This document shows, piece after piece, positions 47,679 to 60,398 of a DNA stretch of 64,000 nt. This DNA is from Chromobotia macracanthus. Taxonomy: Eukaryota > Chordata > Actinopteri > Cypriniformes > Botiidae. Position 1 is the first letter of the stretch, and each line of letters starts with the position of its first letter. The DNA is taken from contig JAZGTH010000059.1 in assembly GCA_036877525.1 (NCBI GenBank), forward strand, positions 5,952,001 through 6,016,000, in the 5' to 3' direction. The position numbers and the translations under genes are program-made. Below the pieces are notes generated by a model that saw nothing but the letters and a program-made list of their open reading frames with translations, made no database searches and was not told the DNA's origin.

Positions 47679-47760
47679 ATTGATATTCAGGGTTGTTTTT
47701 TAACGTCTTTCTTCTCCTGCTGATGCACAGACTAACGTACAAGCCTCACAATGCTTACTT
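47679..47760 (-). other. kcne2: Candidate non-coding first exon of kcne2
   Basis: On the minus strand a consensus donor (TCAAT then GTGAGT) ends a possible exon at 47679. The acceptor at 47071-47072 opens the coding exon. A leader of about 75 nt and a 0.6-kb intron are inferred; the 5' limit is a guess. Confidence 0.4.
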
Positions 47761-47980
47761 CTCTTTGTATTTATCTACACAATGTTTGCCTGTGTGTGTG
47801 TGTGTGCGTGTATTTGGCCTAAATTGAAAAAACCTTTCAAGGGCATCAGTGTTTAATGGTGGTTTAGAACAGGTCTACACTTGAAGGTTAATGATTGTAA
47901 AGTACAACACTGACTCTTTTCATCATGCAGTCATCATAAATACATTGGTAACAGCTAGTTATGTATGTTTTACGTTCTCT

Positions 47981-48275
47981 TAAAAGCAGGGTAGGTGATT
48001 TGTTCCAAGAACATTTTTTGTTATGCTGACTGAAATTGTCTTTCTGTTATCAATCATTAAGTGGTCTAAATGTATTTATATAGCTTCTGTGGAGAGTGCA
48101 CGACCAAAAAATGTTCGTCCAGTCATTGCATTTGGTCCGAATGCAATGATAGGATGTTCTACTTGCCTGTCAAACTATATATGTGTTCATGTTGGAGGAG
48201 GCGTGGCTTTGGAGAGCGCTCTGAAGGGTGGGTGGGATCTTATGCTTTTAAAGATAGAATTTAGAATAGAATAGT
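47981..48275 (+). mobile_element. DNA transposon-like element, copy 2 (plus)
   Basis: It starts TAAAAGCAGGGTAGGTGATT, with GAATGCAATGATAGGATGTT and GGCGTGGCTTTGGAGAGCGC in the body. It is the inverted partner of 45695-45952, but its far terminal repeat is missing or decayed. Confidence 0.65.
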
Positions 48276-49496
48276 ATAACAAGCTATTTACTCTGTGTTT
48301 GAGTTTCAGCCAACTGCAACCACAAGGTGGCACGTTTCCCACTCATTCAATCAGATCGAAGCCACATTGAGTACAATTCCATTTTCAACCCAAAACCATT
48401 CTGTCCTTGCAATGTGAAAGATAAATTACCAAGGCAAGCTTGCAGTTGTTGGTTAGGCAAAGCAGGATCTCAGTGCGTGTTTTTTTTAGTGTGTACGCTT
48501 CACACTCACTGATAAATCACTGGAGCTTTTGATTTGTGGTTTTGTATCTTTTTAAATTAGCTGTCTATTTTAAATATTACAAATTTATCATTCAATAGAA
48601 AGCATTTCGCAGTTATAAAATATAACATTTCATGAGAAACTGTGGAACGTGCTGGTTTCAACCACACCTTTGATTGATTGTTTTGAACTTGTGCCATGTC
48701 TTTGAAAAAGACAGACAGAGAAACACCCTATTAATTGCACTGTGGTAAATACCTTTTCATTTTTACAACATTCATAAATACGCTACATGTTCAACAAAGT
48801 AAAGCCCTTAAAATTTCTTCAGTGTATCTCACAAGATAAATCTTATGATACAGTCTGTATGCAGTAGAATAGCATACATTTTTACCCCAACCCTTATGGC
48901 ACGATAAAGCACCTTTGTTAGGGGTGTGTCTACAGATTAGAAAAATGCTAGAATAGCATTTTAAATGCAAACCACAATGGAGACATATAAAGTCAAACAA
49001 CCAAAATGAAACATGGACACAAGAAACTGTGCAATTCTAAATCTGTATGCCCTGAGTTTTTTCTTTCCATATTGATGGATGGTTAGCAATGCAATTTAAA
49101 GCAACAAAGCATATTGTTGTATTGACATACTGTCATAAAACCATGTGGAACTGTATACATACAGTAATGATGAAAACTTGTTTTACAGTGCAAACATCAG
49201 ACGAGATACTGGGTTGATGTTGTTCCTTTAAGATTTAGTGAAGGGCAGATGAAATGGAGCACGAGAGAGAAACTGGGAGAAAGGTGATGGAAATTTTAGA
49301 TTTTTCCAGTGTATTTTTCCAGCATATTAAATGTTGCGAGAGTCCAAACAAGCAGGGTCAAATGTGATGCAGTTTGCATTATTTCCGTATCTCTTCTTTT
49401 TCTTCTAATTTTAAACATACTCAAAAAATGTTTTGTGTGGATGTTTATTTAGATCACACACAATTGTGTAGAAAATGCATGAATCCATGAATGCAT

Positions 49497-49600
49497 GAGA
49501 ATCAAAGGGGCTATTTAATATGTAACCCAATAAAGAGACCTGAGGGGTGTGTAGTGTAACATAACGTTCTAAGTTATAAGAGCAGAAACACAGCACAGCA
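49497..49600. repeat. Duplicated intergenic segment, copy 1
   Basis: The block AATAAAGAGACCTGAGGGGT with flanking ATCAAAGGGGC and GCAGAAACACAG recurs in the same orientation at 51369-51456, about 1.87 kb away, with several mismatches. Upstream similarity (AAAATGTTTT.. GATGTTTAT) suggests the repeat extends leftward. Confidence 0.6.
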
Positions 49601-49922
49601 ATGAAGTATATTACAAAAAAATGCTTTGAGGTGCATCGATGTCAGTAAATAGTCAGGTAAACCAGAAAGATACAGTAATGAGATCTTTCTAAGCTAACAG
49701 GGAATGTTCTCAGAACATTGGCTAATGTTCTCCAAAAGTTATCTTTAAAAAAAAGGTCAAAAACGTTCTTGCAGTAATGTTAGTAGAATGCTATTTTAAT
49801 GTTAAATACCATATATCCAAAACATTATTCTTAAATTGGTAGTGAAATGTTTTAAAAACATTACAGAATAAAATGTTCTCTTCTCCAAGCAATAACGTTA
49901 ATATAACATCTAAAAATAACTG

Positions 49923-50171
49923 CACTGTAAAAAAAAAACGTTGCTGCCTTAAATCTTTAAGTTTAATCAACTTGGCTATACAAGTCATTTTAACATAATA
50001 TTTTAAATCCTGACACTTATAACTTAAAAAAAGGTTAATCAATTTTTCAACTATTTCTTAAAAGTTACAGCAACTCAAGACCAGTCAAGATTACAAAGAG
50101 CAAGTTGAAATGACTTGTGCAGCCACACTGATTAAACTTAAAAATTTAAGGTAGCAAAGTTTTTTATAGTG
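49923..50171 (+). mobile_element. Foldback MITE, copy B
   Basis: A complete element of 249 bp: left end CACTGTAAAAAAAA, right end TTTTTTATAGTG, with arms of about 65 bp complementary to each other (TTTAAGTTTAATCA against TGATTAAACTTAAA). It has the same family and opposite orientation to 10790-11027. No long coding frame, so non-autonomous. Confidence 0.85.
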
Positions 50172-51368
50172 TGGATGTTGTTCCTATAACATTCAAAATA
50201 ATATTTTTAATGTTTAGGGAAACGTTAGGGAAAGATTCTTAAAACCCAAAATTGTTAGTTGAGTTAATATTTTCAGTATTCAGTTTATCCACATATACAT
50301 TGTATAGCTCTTTTTGTTCCTAGGAAAATTGTATACATTAAAAGTCATGTTATATATTTGGTTACATGTCCTTTGCATATGCTGCCTGTGGTCCAGATGC
50401 TGCTATTAATAGTCACTTGGTTATGTTATGTCAGGTATTGTCCACGGCATGTGAAATGTGTGTTCGGTTACGTTAGGACTGTTGCACTGGCATCAGGCCA
50501 CTTTGATTGTTAGGCACAAGCACCTGTTGGTTGGTACAGTATTTCTGCGTACTGTACACTCATTCGTTCACTGTGGTTACATTATCTGTGAGACTGAAGA
50601 TCAAGGTTAACTAAACCCTGAGCTTTCTATCAGTGCTTGATTGCTCTGGCATTCCTCACGTTTGGTCAGCTTGACATCTGTGCTGTTAAATGGAGGATCC
50701 AATAATATAAAAAAATTAAAGAGCCTTGATTTTATTTGAGACCATGAGTCTTGAGAAGGTTCGTGTGTGTAGACTCAACATAGAGAAAAATAAAGTTCTT
50801 ATAGGAATACAAAGACAGCATGGTACTTTTCCATTTGGTCTGTCTCTTGTACGACAGCATTCCTTGTCTGACCCACTTCCTGTCACTAGCTCTCTCACAC
50901 GCTCTTTATTTATACTGAGTTCGCAAAGTGTTGTAGAATGTAAAGTGTTTATTTTTGGAAATGTGTAAAAACAGGCCGAACTTCATCAGAAAGAAATGAT
51001 GGGCAAAAAATTAATAAATAAGTATAATAATAACAGTAACAACAAATAATTACCTGCAATTTCACAACATAATTATAGCTAAAGTACATGTTGCCCAGCA
51101 GTTTAATTGAGTACTTCTGTAAACACACAGCAATATGCCCACAGTGCAGTCCAAAAATGTTGAGGTTTACTAGTTTATTTTGTACCTGGCATGATTAAAA
51201 GCGCTATAGCCTGTAACATTTCATATCTCCTCCTCTTTCTGTCATTTAAAAAATGTTTTCTGTTGACTGTCTCTCCATAGATGTTTATATGGATTACTGT
51301 GTTGTAATGGAAACAACACAGAGGAGCATGCAGAGGAGGCTGCATTATTCATCGTTTTAAGGTCACTG

Positions 51369-51456
51369 ATCTTAGAATCAAAAGGGCATTTTAATACGTA
51401 ACACAATAAAGAGACCTGAGGGGTGTGAAACATAAAGCTATTGAAGCAGAAACACA
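51369..51456. repeat. Duplicated intergenic segment, copy 2
   Basis: Partner of 49497-49600, with ATCAAAAGGGC and AATAAAGAGACCTGAGGGGT in the same order. Confidence 0.6.
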
Positions 51457-54400
51457 GTGACCAGAGGAGAGGTTGTGCAAATGTCTGGTCATGCAGTGAA
51501 CATGCAAGAAGAGAATGTACAGATAATGATGTAAAAGCACTTCTATAGTGAGAAATTGTGTAGGCTACGTATACATAGTATAATGCATTTGTTTGTGTAA
51601 GGTTTACCAGAATGATTTGAGGAGTTTTTAAAGTACAGCGTTTGTTTTATGCAGTATAGAAATCACCTTCACGTTACATATCTTGTGCTAAACATGCATG
51701 TGTACTTTGGCTCTCTGTTGGTCTCTGTTGAACTGAGCAACAGTGTGACCCCTGATGACACAATCAACCACAGGCCTAAACAGCCACAAATATTCCTCTT
51801 TTCCATTCGGATGTTTATTTGTGGAATGAGTTCATTAGCTGTGGCATGGCCAGCACAGTGGAGCGGCTTTACTGGACGTCTTTACAGAATTTTGGGAATG
51901 TGTGGCATTCTGTGTGTGCTTTGCTGTGGGTTGTGGTGTAGGACAGGGCGATTCACTATATCGGATACAGAACAATGCTGTTTTCCGTGTGTCTCTGGCC
52001 TGGTGTGTGATTGCTTTTGACAGGTTTACATTACTGCATTATCTAAGCCTTAAAGTGGATGTTTGCTTACTTATTGTACTAACAGCATGTCACATGATTC
52101 CATTATGTAGCTTAAAATACCACCACAGGCTTGAAGAATACTTGTCAAAGTCAAAATCAGGTTTATTGTTATTTTAATACATGAAAACATTTAACATGCA
52201 TACCTGCAGATATTTAGCATCTGTTAGATTTAGCATATCTGCACGGCAGTAGATTACAATGTCTACAGTGAACTGCACTACAGTATTTACATAATAACTC
52301 AGTATCTACACAACAAAGGATATACACAAAACAATAGATGTATACATTTGCGTCATTTCTGCAGTAATGTGGTAATGTATTGTGTGCATTAAAGGTCCAG
52401 TCAGTAATTCTAAAACTGTTTTACACAATGAAATGAGTAAATCAGTAGTCTAATATAAGCTTTAATACATACCTTCTAGATAGACAGACAAACAGACAGA
52501 CAGGCGTATGTTGAGAAAATGCTGCTCAGTTTAATATTAGCATCTGTTTGCTGAAAAGCAGAGAAGATTTAACTACCTACAGTAACAAACATGTTTTCTT
52601 CTTGCACTTGACTTTAGTTGTCATGGTAACATGGAGTGCGTGGCACCAGGATGCTTTGACACGAGACACAACCTCACAGGGAAGCAGTAAACACACATTC
52701 CTTTTGGGGACTTTTAAGGGTAGGTTTAATTTGTTTACATGACTTTACATTTAATTTACATTACAGTTACATTTGTTTACATCGTTTACGTTAATATTTT
52801 TAGCATTTAGCTGCCACTCTCCAAATCATTACATTTATAAAACAATATGAGGTCAATAAGGGTTGAATTTCCACATTCAAACACTGACAAACTCACCGAC
52901 AAACACTGGAATAATAAGATGGGATATATAAGATATATAGGTGTGGTAAAGGCAGCTGGTAGCACAGTTTTATATACTGGATGATCCAGATATACAAGTG
53001 TGACATGCTTTTGAAAATCTTAAAGCCTGAGGCATGTTCTGTTATGTAAGAATCATTTCATAATCAAATATGCCGTTGTCATTTGTGTTTTGTGGTGAAT
53101 CATACTTGGATCGCACTAATCATAAGAGTTTAGTCAGAGTTTGAATTTGATTTGCAATTGAAATATGAAGTAATACCACATCTATTTAATGCTGCACAAA
53201 CCCAGCTGGAGGAAAAATTTAACTGCACAGGATTTAATTTCTTTTTTATTAAGGAAATAGCTTCATAGGTAATTACTTTTTGCATCCAAAGTAAATGAAG
53301 CTTGAATTTGCCTACATTTGAATTTCATTATAGTCTTTTGTGATGTGTCCTCTGATGATGATTGTTGCATTTATTCTGATATTCTATAATTCCTTCAGTC
53401 ACCAACAATTCTCACATCCGTTGCTTATATGGTCACATCTTATTTATATGCAAGGTGCATTCTCTTGTTTGGACTAGTCACCATCTGAAGTGACGCATAT
53501 TTTTCTGTGAGTGCAATTCCCAATGCAAAGAGTAAGAAATATGTAACCTTTAGTCCCTGAAGCCAGTGTAATAGATTTTGAAACGGTTGTTCTTCACTGT
53601 TGCTCTTAGGCTGCAACAATGAACAAAGAGCAGCCCACGGTATTGTTTTGAACTGCCAGTACTTTTCCATTGCCTGTGATAGAAGCACAAGCCCCAGAAG
53701 GAAACAGAGATAGAAAAGAGGTCACGGTAACACGTTAACAAACAGATAATTCAACAGGACCAAATGAACAGGTATTTGTTTTCACAGATGATAGATGCTG
53801 CTAAGCTGAGTGGGACTGAGGAGCTCAAATTGCTTCTGTTGAATGGATGCAATTAAAGTACCTTCTACATGCCAGCGGCTATTTAAGTGCTTATGTTACA
53901 TTGCATGTCACTGTGCCCCAGTGCAGAGGGGCTGCATTTGTTTCTGCAAGTTACTGCATTTCTGGTATGCACTTCCTGTTGCACATCTTCATCATTTTCA
54001 TACAATGGATAAAGTATTAAACATACAATTTTAAAGATAAAATCATATTAGTTATCGTTTTATCACTATCATTTCACCAGTTTGATTTGAACAGATATTG
54101 CAATTTCTACCATTGTGCTATGCATTAATTTCTTACACTAATAAAATGGATAAAACATGAATAAAATATTTATTATATTACAACAACGGTATATGCATTT
54201 ATGCAGTTACAGTCCACCCACATTACTTTGTCTTCTCTTACATGACAAAACATTAACATACCTTCAAAACAGACGGTATGGGACAATCAGAAAATTGCTT
54301 CAACAGAATAAATATATAAGAGGGCTTGACAGCTATATTGTATGCTGTTTGATTATAACATTTAGAAATAGGTTAATGTTGAATCCCTGATGGGAAGCCA

Positions 54401-55529
54401 CAGGATCTACTGGATTAGCGTAGTTCTGAGGTAAAATAGAGTGCAGTTTAAACAGTTACGCCCATGTAATTGGACATAGTCATAACACATTCTTTGTCTC
54501 TCACTCATGGATTCTTGGAACATCATGCTTGTTGATCACAAATACCCCACCAACTCTAACACTTCATTTCTAAAACAAAGGTGTGGAATCGAAGGTTAGG
54601 GCAAAACTATAATTGACCTACGCCCAAGTTCACACCCTCCTCAGGGAAGCTTTCCATACAGTCACTCCCATTAAGACATCTAAATGAAAAATTGCATAGC
54701 AGTTGTTAGTGGAAAAGTACTGCATAAAAGAGGGACCTGTCACGCTGTGCCGAGAGAGCAAAAGAGAGAAAGTGTGAGAGACGGGGGGGTGGAATAGAGA
54801 ATTTGTGTAAGAAACCAAAGAACAAGTGGTGTCAAAACACAAGTAGAAAAGTTAATGCACATATCTGTTATTATTAGACAGTTGTCTGTTCTTGTATGTA
54901 GGCTAACCCCTATGTCTTGTTGCTTTGTCCCTGTAGTTTGAGGTTACAGTAATAAAATTGCCAGCGTGATCCGTCATGTGCATGTACCATAGATCTTTTG
55001 TATCTAAGGAAATGCATGTATTAATGGTGTGGATGATTCTCATTGTAGTATCAGTACTCATGAGTAATTGTCTGTATATTGTAGGTGGAATATCAAATGT
55101 ATGTAACTTTCAATACAAGGAAAAACAGCAGGACTAAATAGAGTTATTCAGTATTTTGATGACACTAACTGCAACATTTTGAATGAATTAAGTGTTAAAA
55201 TTGCTGTTGTTTAATAATACTGAAAAGTGGTGTTTGTGATATGACCTTCTGTGTTAAAGCAATTTAAAGCCATTTAAATTGCAATATGTTAATAGGCAAG
55301 TACATAAAATAACATAAAAGATATAAACAGTAAACAACCATTTAACCTCACTTAACCTCATCTTAACCTCATCATAAAAAAAAAATCCTTTCCCTTCATT
55401 TCCTATCCCTCTTCCCTTTAAATCTCTCCCTTGTTGTAGCATATGATACTCTGAGCACTGTCTGAAACTTGTATTGTGAGCACTTAGTGTCTAGTTGCCT
55501 CTTCAGGTTGACTCGCTTGTTGTATTCCG

Positions 55530-55613
55530 CACTTGTAAGTCGCTTTGGATAAAAGTGTCTGCTAAATGAATGTAAATGTAAATGTAAATTTAAATTTAAA
55601 AAAAAAAAAAAGG
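55530..55613 (+). mobile_element. SINE tail fragment
   Basis: CTTGTAAGTCGCTTTGGATA and GTGTCTGCTAAATGAATG are followed by AAATGTAAATG repeats and a poly(A) run at 55599-55612. It is the 3' part of the same SINE family as 17500-17655. Confidence 0.75.
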
Positions 55614-55675
55614 AAATTCACATAACATAGGTCAAATAAACAGGCTCACACCATTTGTCTTTAAATGAATATCCA

Positions 55676-58268
55676 TTTATTTATCTGCAACTTTTGAGAA
55701 TAAAAGTAGCAAATATATACAAACTATTCATGTATTTCTCATAAGATCAGAGATTAAACCAACAGTATTTGCTGAATCTCTTTAGCTCATGTAACTCACG
55801 GTAAAGAATCGATACACCAGCCTGATTTTAACTACACAAGGACTTTTAAGAAACGTACAAACTCTAATCAAGTCACACAATAAACATATTTGGTATCTAT
55901 ATGCCGTTCAATACCAATGTAAAACATAAGCTGTCTTCAGCCACTGAAAACAAATATACACACAAACTTGAGAAGAAAATGAAATCACAGTCATATCCCT
56001 TGTTGCAACTGAAGGAGATGTTAAAACAAGCAACATATAAAGTGGAAACAATTTATAATAAAATGGTTAAATAAAATCAGCATTATCAAAAACAAACATA
56101 ACAGTTTAAATGCAACTAAAAAGACAGTGCCTCATCTAATCATTTTACTGCAAAATCCATGAATAAATATTCAAAACCTTTGGGCTGTTGGTTTGAATTG
56201 AAAATCTGTGATTCAACCAAAACCAACAATCATTTCCACATTCTGAAGTTGTAGTTCTATTCAAAGCATTGCCAAATCGACAGAATGAGACTCAAAATAT
56301 TTCTAAATTAATGTTCACAAATCAGAAAAAAAAAAAGATTTGTTAAACACTGACCTTTTTTGTAACTTCAAAAAATGGATGCTTGGAACAACTAATCAGA
56401 TTCAATTAGGCATCAGATAATCACATTTCCAATCTTTTGTAAAACAGATTAAAGCTTTAGCAAGTATGTCTTTACTCTTTATTCAAGGTTTAGCACAGCA
56501 TTGATCCCAAAGTTATAAACAAATAAAGATGCTATGAATCTATTAACTGACACCTGGAATGATTTTAATCACATTCACAACAATCATGAGAATCCAAAAT
56601 AATTGTTTCATTAAACAACTACAAAGCAAAGAGCAAACAGTCTCTTAATTTCTGTGTACCTCTTTATCTAAAACATATGAAGATTAGCAGAACAAAAGAT
56701 GGACGTGTGTGTATATACTCCGGGTGTGTGTGTGTGATGGGTTAAATGCAGAGGTCACATTTTCCCAGGCTTTTGAGACCACCTTCTTTATTGTCTATCA
56801 GCCCTTTTAGGTGGGAATGACAAATTCAAACAATGACAAGATAATGTGTTGCACCATTGGGTCACATTTTCACAAAAACAAAGTGCTTTGATATCAATGA
56901 ATAAATACAACGCGTTGAAGTTGCACTTACAAAAATAAGATACCTTTGTCTAGAAAACACCCACGTCAATTCTCAAATGCACTATGGCCAAACACTAGTT
57001 CCCCTTTCTCTGAACAAACAGTGCATTTAACAGCAGAACAACAAGCAACGCTTGTTACTGCAGCCACAATCAAATTCTTCTTCTAGAAGAACAAGATGCT
57101 ATTTTGCGCAGCAATCAAAATTTGACATCCCAGGATTATTCGACCTGTTTAGGGATATCGTAACATGTTTCCACTTAAAATATTTAGATTTCAACTTTTA
57201 AATGACAGCATTCTCTAGTGTGAGTTCCTCCTGTGGCAGTCATGAGGGTCAGCCAATAACATCTACAGATAACCAACCTGCTAACCAACAGATAACCAAC
57301 TAACTACAGATAACCAGCCTGTGCATTTTGGAGTTGTTGTAGCATTATAGTAACAAAACCTTTAGAATATGTTTCAACTACACTGTATACCCCAAATGAG
57401 TACAAGTCTTAAAGAGTGTATGTGCACAAAAGGCATTTGGTAGTTTGTTCACACTTGTCCAATGAAAGTAGCTCCACATACATGGAAATACTATCTAAAA
57501 TCACAGCAAATTACATATACAGTCACTGTTGCCATCGACATGAACAGGCTTAAATATTTACTTTAAATGTACAGCAAGAAAATGGTACCAGGTTTAGTTA
57601 GACAACACCTTAGTGATATGGTATCTTATAATGCAAAAGATAATGGTTTATTTGTTTTGATAAAATCTGGATATCATGATAAATTTCCACCTCTTTTTTT
57701 GCACAAATTTTCATCAGATTTAGAAACACAAAGTTGGTCTCATAGTTTTATCCATTCAAGATAAACAGGTGGCAAATTTACCAGTAGATGAAGTTTTAAA
57801 AATTATATGTTCTTAGAGCGCTTACAACTACAGATGCATATATAAAGACAACCTTCACACACTGAAGTTCTAACATATGAGTGGGCCTTAAAAAAAATTA
57901 CTTAAGGCAAAAAACTGAGCTCATTCATTTGGAGGAGTGCTTTAAGGCAAAATTCACATCTCTTTAAAAGAAATAAAAACAGTGTATCCTACATGAGGCT
58001 TAGCAAAACTGTCCATAAGCTATTTAAAAGCTAGTTTTTCAATAATGCATTTGGTTGCCAACACACCACAAAGAGAAGCTGGAATATTTTCCAAGAGAAT
58101 GATCAAATCATTTCTAGCAGTATGATCAGAGTCCCTAAAATTAGTTATAAAAGGAAAAAACATACTGTAAATATTACAGACCCTAGATGGCTTGTAATAA
58201 CAAATAGATCATATACATGGGCTGTGTGTCCTTCACACAGACCTTACTGTACCTGCGGAATCAGCACG
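55676..58268 (-). other. slc5a3: Likely long 3'UTR of slc5a3
   Basis: This 2.6-kb AT-rich stretch directly downstream of the slc5a3 stop is mostly free of recognisable repeats. A minus-strand AATAAA lies at plus 55676-55681. Mammalian SLC5A3 mRNAs have very long, alternatively processed 3'UTRs, so I infer this is 3'UTR. A short repeat fragment (GATGGGTTAAATGCAGAGGT) is at 56738. Confidence 0.4.
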
Positions 58269-60398
58269 TTACAAAGAGAAGTACACAAACATGAAGATTC
58301 CCAGTGAGCAGACCAATATCAGGCCTATGTTAAGTAACAGTTTGATCTTGGAAGGTTCATGAAGCATTTCACGAATAGCTTCTTCATCTTCTTCAATGAC
58401 TTTGGGTTGGGCAACAGTCTTCTCCTTGTGCCCACAAATCCAGTCAAAAACTTGCAGGCAACTCTCTTCATCATACTTGCCTTTACCATTCTGATTCATA
58501 AGCTTTGCATGACCATTGCTGTACAGCTCCATTGGTGTGGATGCCTCTGTCCTGGGGGTCATGGGATCTTGTTCACTAGTGGTGGGCGTGAGGAGTTTCA
58601 TATCAGCCCCATCGAGACATCTCTCATTCTGGACATCCTCAGGTACATCTTTCCTAAGATCACCATTGCCACTGTCACTCTTATTATTGAGTTTGTAAAT
58701 TTCCTTTCGTTCTGTCACAGGAATCTGTTTTCTTCGAAGTTCTCCTAAGCCCCAGAGTGTTGTACGTTGGACTTTGTCTTTTTCTGGGGGTTGTGTGCAC
58801 AAACTGACAACCACAGCCACCAGTCCAGAGATCCAAAACAATCCAGCAGCAATATACATATAGTGGACATGTGTGATGAAAGCTGGGCGTTCGTCCGGCT
58901 GATCACATCTTGGCTCACGATACATAAAGCCAAGGAGGAGGCGAGAGGTGCCCAAGATGAACCCAGTCATGCCACCGCAAAATGCTCCGGTCTCATTGCA
59001 ACGCTTCCAGAATACTCCAAGCAGAAAGAGAGCAGCAATAGGAGGAGTTAGATATCCTGCCATTTCCTGAATGTATAGGTACATCTGGCCACCTTGCATC
59101 TCAATAATGACAGGCACCCAAGCAATGCTGATGATCACCATGAATACCACAAACATCCGGCCCACCACCACCAGCTCACGGGACGAAGCGTGCGCACGCA
59201 GCATTTTATAAATGTCCAAAGTGAAGATGGTGCTAGCACTGTTGAATATTGAGTCCAAGTCACTCATAAGGGCAGCTATCATTACAGCCATCATTAACCC
59301 TCGCAAACCCACCGGCATGACGCTCATGACCAGCCGAGGGTAGGCAATGTTAGAACAACCGGCCTGACTGCCACACACAGCCATGCAGTGCTCTGGTCCG
59401 ATACATGCCAACTCATCTGGGAACATTATTCTTGAAATCATCCCTGGAATGACGATGATGAACATAGGAAAGATTTTAAGCACACCTGCCATGAGAGTAG
59501 AGCCTTTGGCGTGGGCAATATTTTTGGCAGCTAGTACTCTCTGTACAATGACCTGGTCAGCACACCAATACCAAATAGATGCAGGTGTCTGACCCAACAG
59601 GAAGCCCGGCCATGGGATGTCCTCATCAAGCGGTCCTCGTAGGAGCTTGAGCGAATCTGGCTTTGGGTGGATTCGGCAGGAGTTGGAGTATGTGAAGCTG
59701 AAGTTGCCATTTGCCAGAATGGCTGTGACGTTTGGGACTGCCTCCATGTATTTTTCTCGTACACCATCCAGACCGCCCACTTTGACAAGGCTGATGACAG
59801 TAAGGGTCAACGCACCACAAATCATGAGCACGGCTTGTAGAGTGTCCGTGTAGATCACTGCCACCAGTCCGCCAGTCACCGTCAGCAAGGCTGTCATAGA
59901 AATAAGCAAGATGATCGACACATAGAGGTTCCAACCAAGTGATTCCTGAATGAAGAGAGCCCCTGCATACAAGTCCACTGAGAGTTTGGTAAAGACGTAG
60001 AGCAAAATAGAAAGGGCAGCAAAGTAAACCTTTAGCCGCCTGCCCCCATAACGCTTGGAAAGGTACTCTGGCATGGTATAAACTCCACAGTGGATATAGA
60101 CTGGGATAAATACCCAGCCCAGCAGCTGCAGAAGCAGCAGGGCGTTGAACTCCCAGGCACCGACAGCAAACCCGCTTGCTGCCCCAGATCCAGCAAGACC
60201 AATGAAATGCTCACTGCCAATGTTGCTGACAAACAGTGAGGCACCAATCACCACCCAGTTCATAGTTCGGCCCGCCAGGAAGTAGCCGCTTACAGTGCTA
60301 CGGTTTGCTTTCCACATGGCAAGAAGACCAATGGCAAGCACAAGAACGAAATAAAGTGCAACAACTGCAATATCTGCGGCCTCCATTGCTGGTCCCAT
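58269..60398 (-). CDS. slc5a3: Sodium/myo-inositol cotransporter 1 (SMIT1)
   Basis: An intronless coding exon of 709 aa (human 718). SLC5A3 imports myo-inositol with sodium across the plasma membrane and is a main organic-osmolyte transporter under hypertonic stress. Visible: start MGPAMEAADIAVVALYFVL, which aligns without gaps to the human start; the SLC5 signature around residues 53-80 (ASLFVSNIGSEHFIGLAGSG); WYWCADQVIVQRVLAAKN; LMMAVMIAALMSDLDSIFNS; QGGQMYLYIQEMAGYLTPP; and a final membrane segment LGIFMFVYFSL, together giving the 14-helix LeuT-type fold. Loop 13-14 (about 545-680) is hydrophilic and less conserved, as in orthologues. The start is set at ATG 60398; the frame is open 31 codons upstream, but that part lacks conservation and crosses an acceptor (exon begins 60442). 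A paralogous copy is expected in teleosts, so the a/b suffix is not assigned. Confidence 0.96.
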   Translation of the reverse strand: MGPAMEAADIAVVALYFVLVLAIGLLAMWKANRSTVSGYFLAGRTMNWVVIGASLFVSNIGSEHFIGLAGSGAASGFAVGAWEFNALLLLQLLGWVFIPVYIHCGVYTMPEYLSKRYGGRRLKVYFAALSILLYVFTKLSVDLYAGALFIQESLGWNLYVSIILLISMTALLTVTGGLVAVIYTDTLQAVLMICGALTLTVISLVKVGGLDGVREKYMEAVPNVTAILANGNFSFTYSNSCRIHPKPDSLKLLRGPLDEDIPWPGFLLGQTPASIWYWCADQVIVQRVLAAKNIAHAKGSTLMAGVLKIFPMFIIVIPGMISRIMFPDELACIGPEHCMAVCGSQAGCSNIAYPRLVMSVMPVGLRGLMMAVMIAALMSDLDSIFNSASTIFTLDIYKMLRAHASSRELVVVGRMFVVFMVIISIAWVPVIIEMQGGQMYLYIQEMAGYLTPPIAALFLLGVFWKRCNETGAFCGGMTGFILGTSRLLLGFMYREPRCDQPDERPAFITHVHYMYIAAGLFWISGLVAVVVSLCTQPPEKDKVQRTTLWGLGELRRKQIPVTERKEIYKLNNKSDSGNGDLRKDVPEDVQNERCLDGADMKLLTPTTSEQDPMTPRTEASTPMELYSNGHAKLMNQNGKGKYDEESCLQVFDWICGHKEKTVAQPKVIEEDEEAIREMLHEPSKIKLLLNIGLILVCSLGIFMFVYFSL

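Larger units (their letters stand above)
48276..55530. other. 7-kb gene desert between kcne2 and slc5a3
   Basis: No exon with recognisable coding content on either strand. It holds a foldback MITE (49923-50171), a duplicated segment (49497-49600 and 51369-51456), GACA/CAGA repeats near 52480-52505 and AT-rich unique sequence. Open frames up to 123 aa (51649-52020) show no domain, no splice context and no family resemblance. Confidence 0.5.

Noticed and set aside
51649..52177. 123-aa Cys/Trp-rich plus-strand frame
   Set aside because: It has no recognisable domain, sits in GT-rich intergenic DNA and has an overlapping rival frame.
53440..53741. Overlapping minus-strand frames with hydrophobic segments
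   Set aside because: Two frames overlap with no splice signals, conservation cue or promoter; treated as chance.
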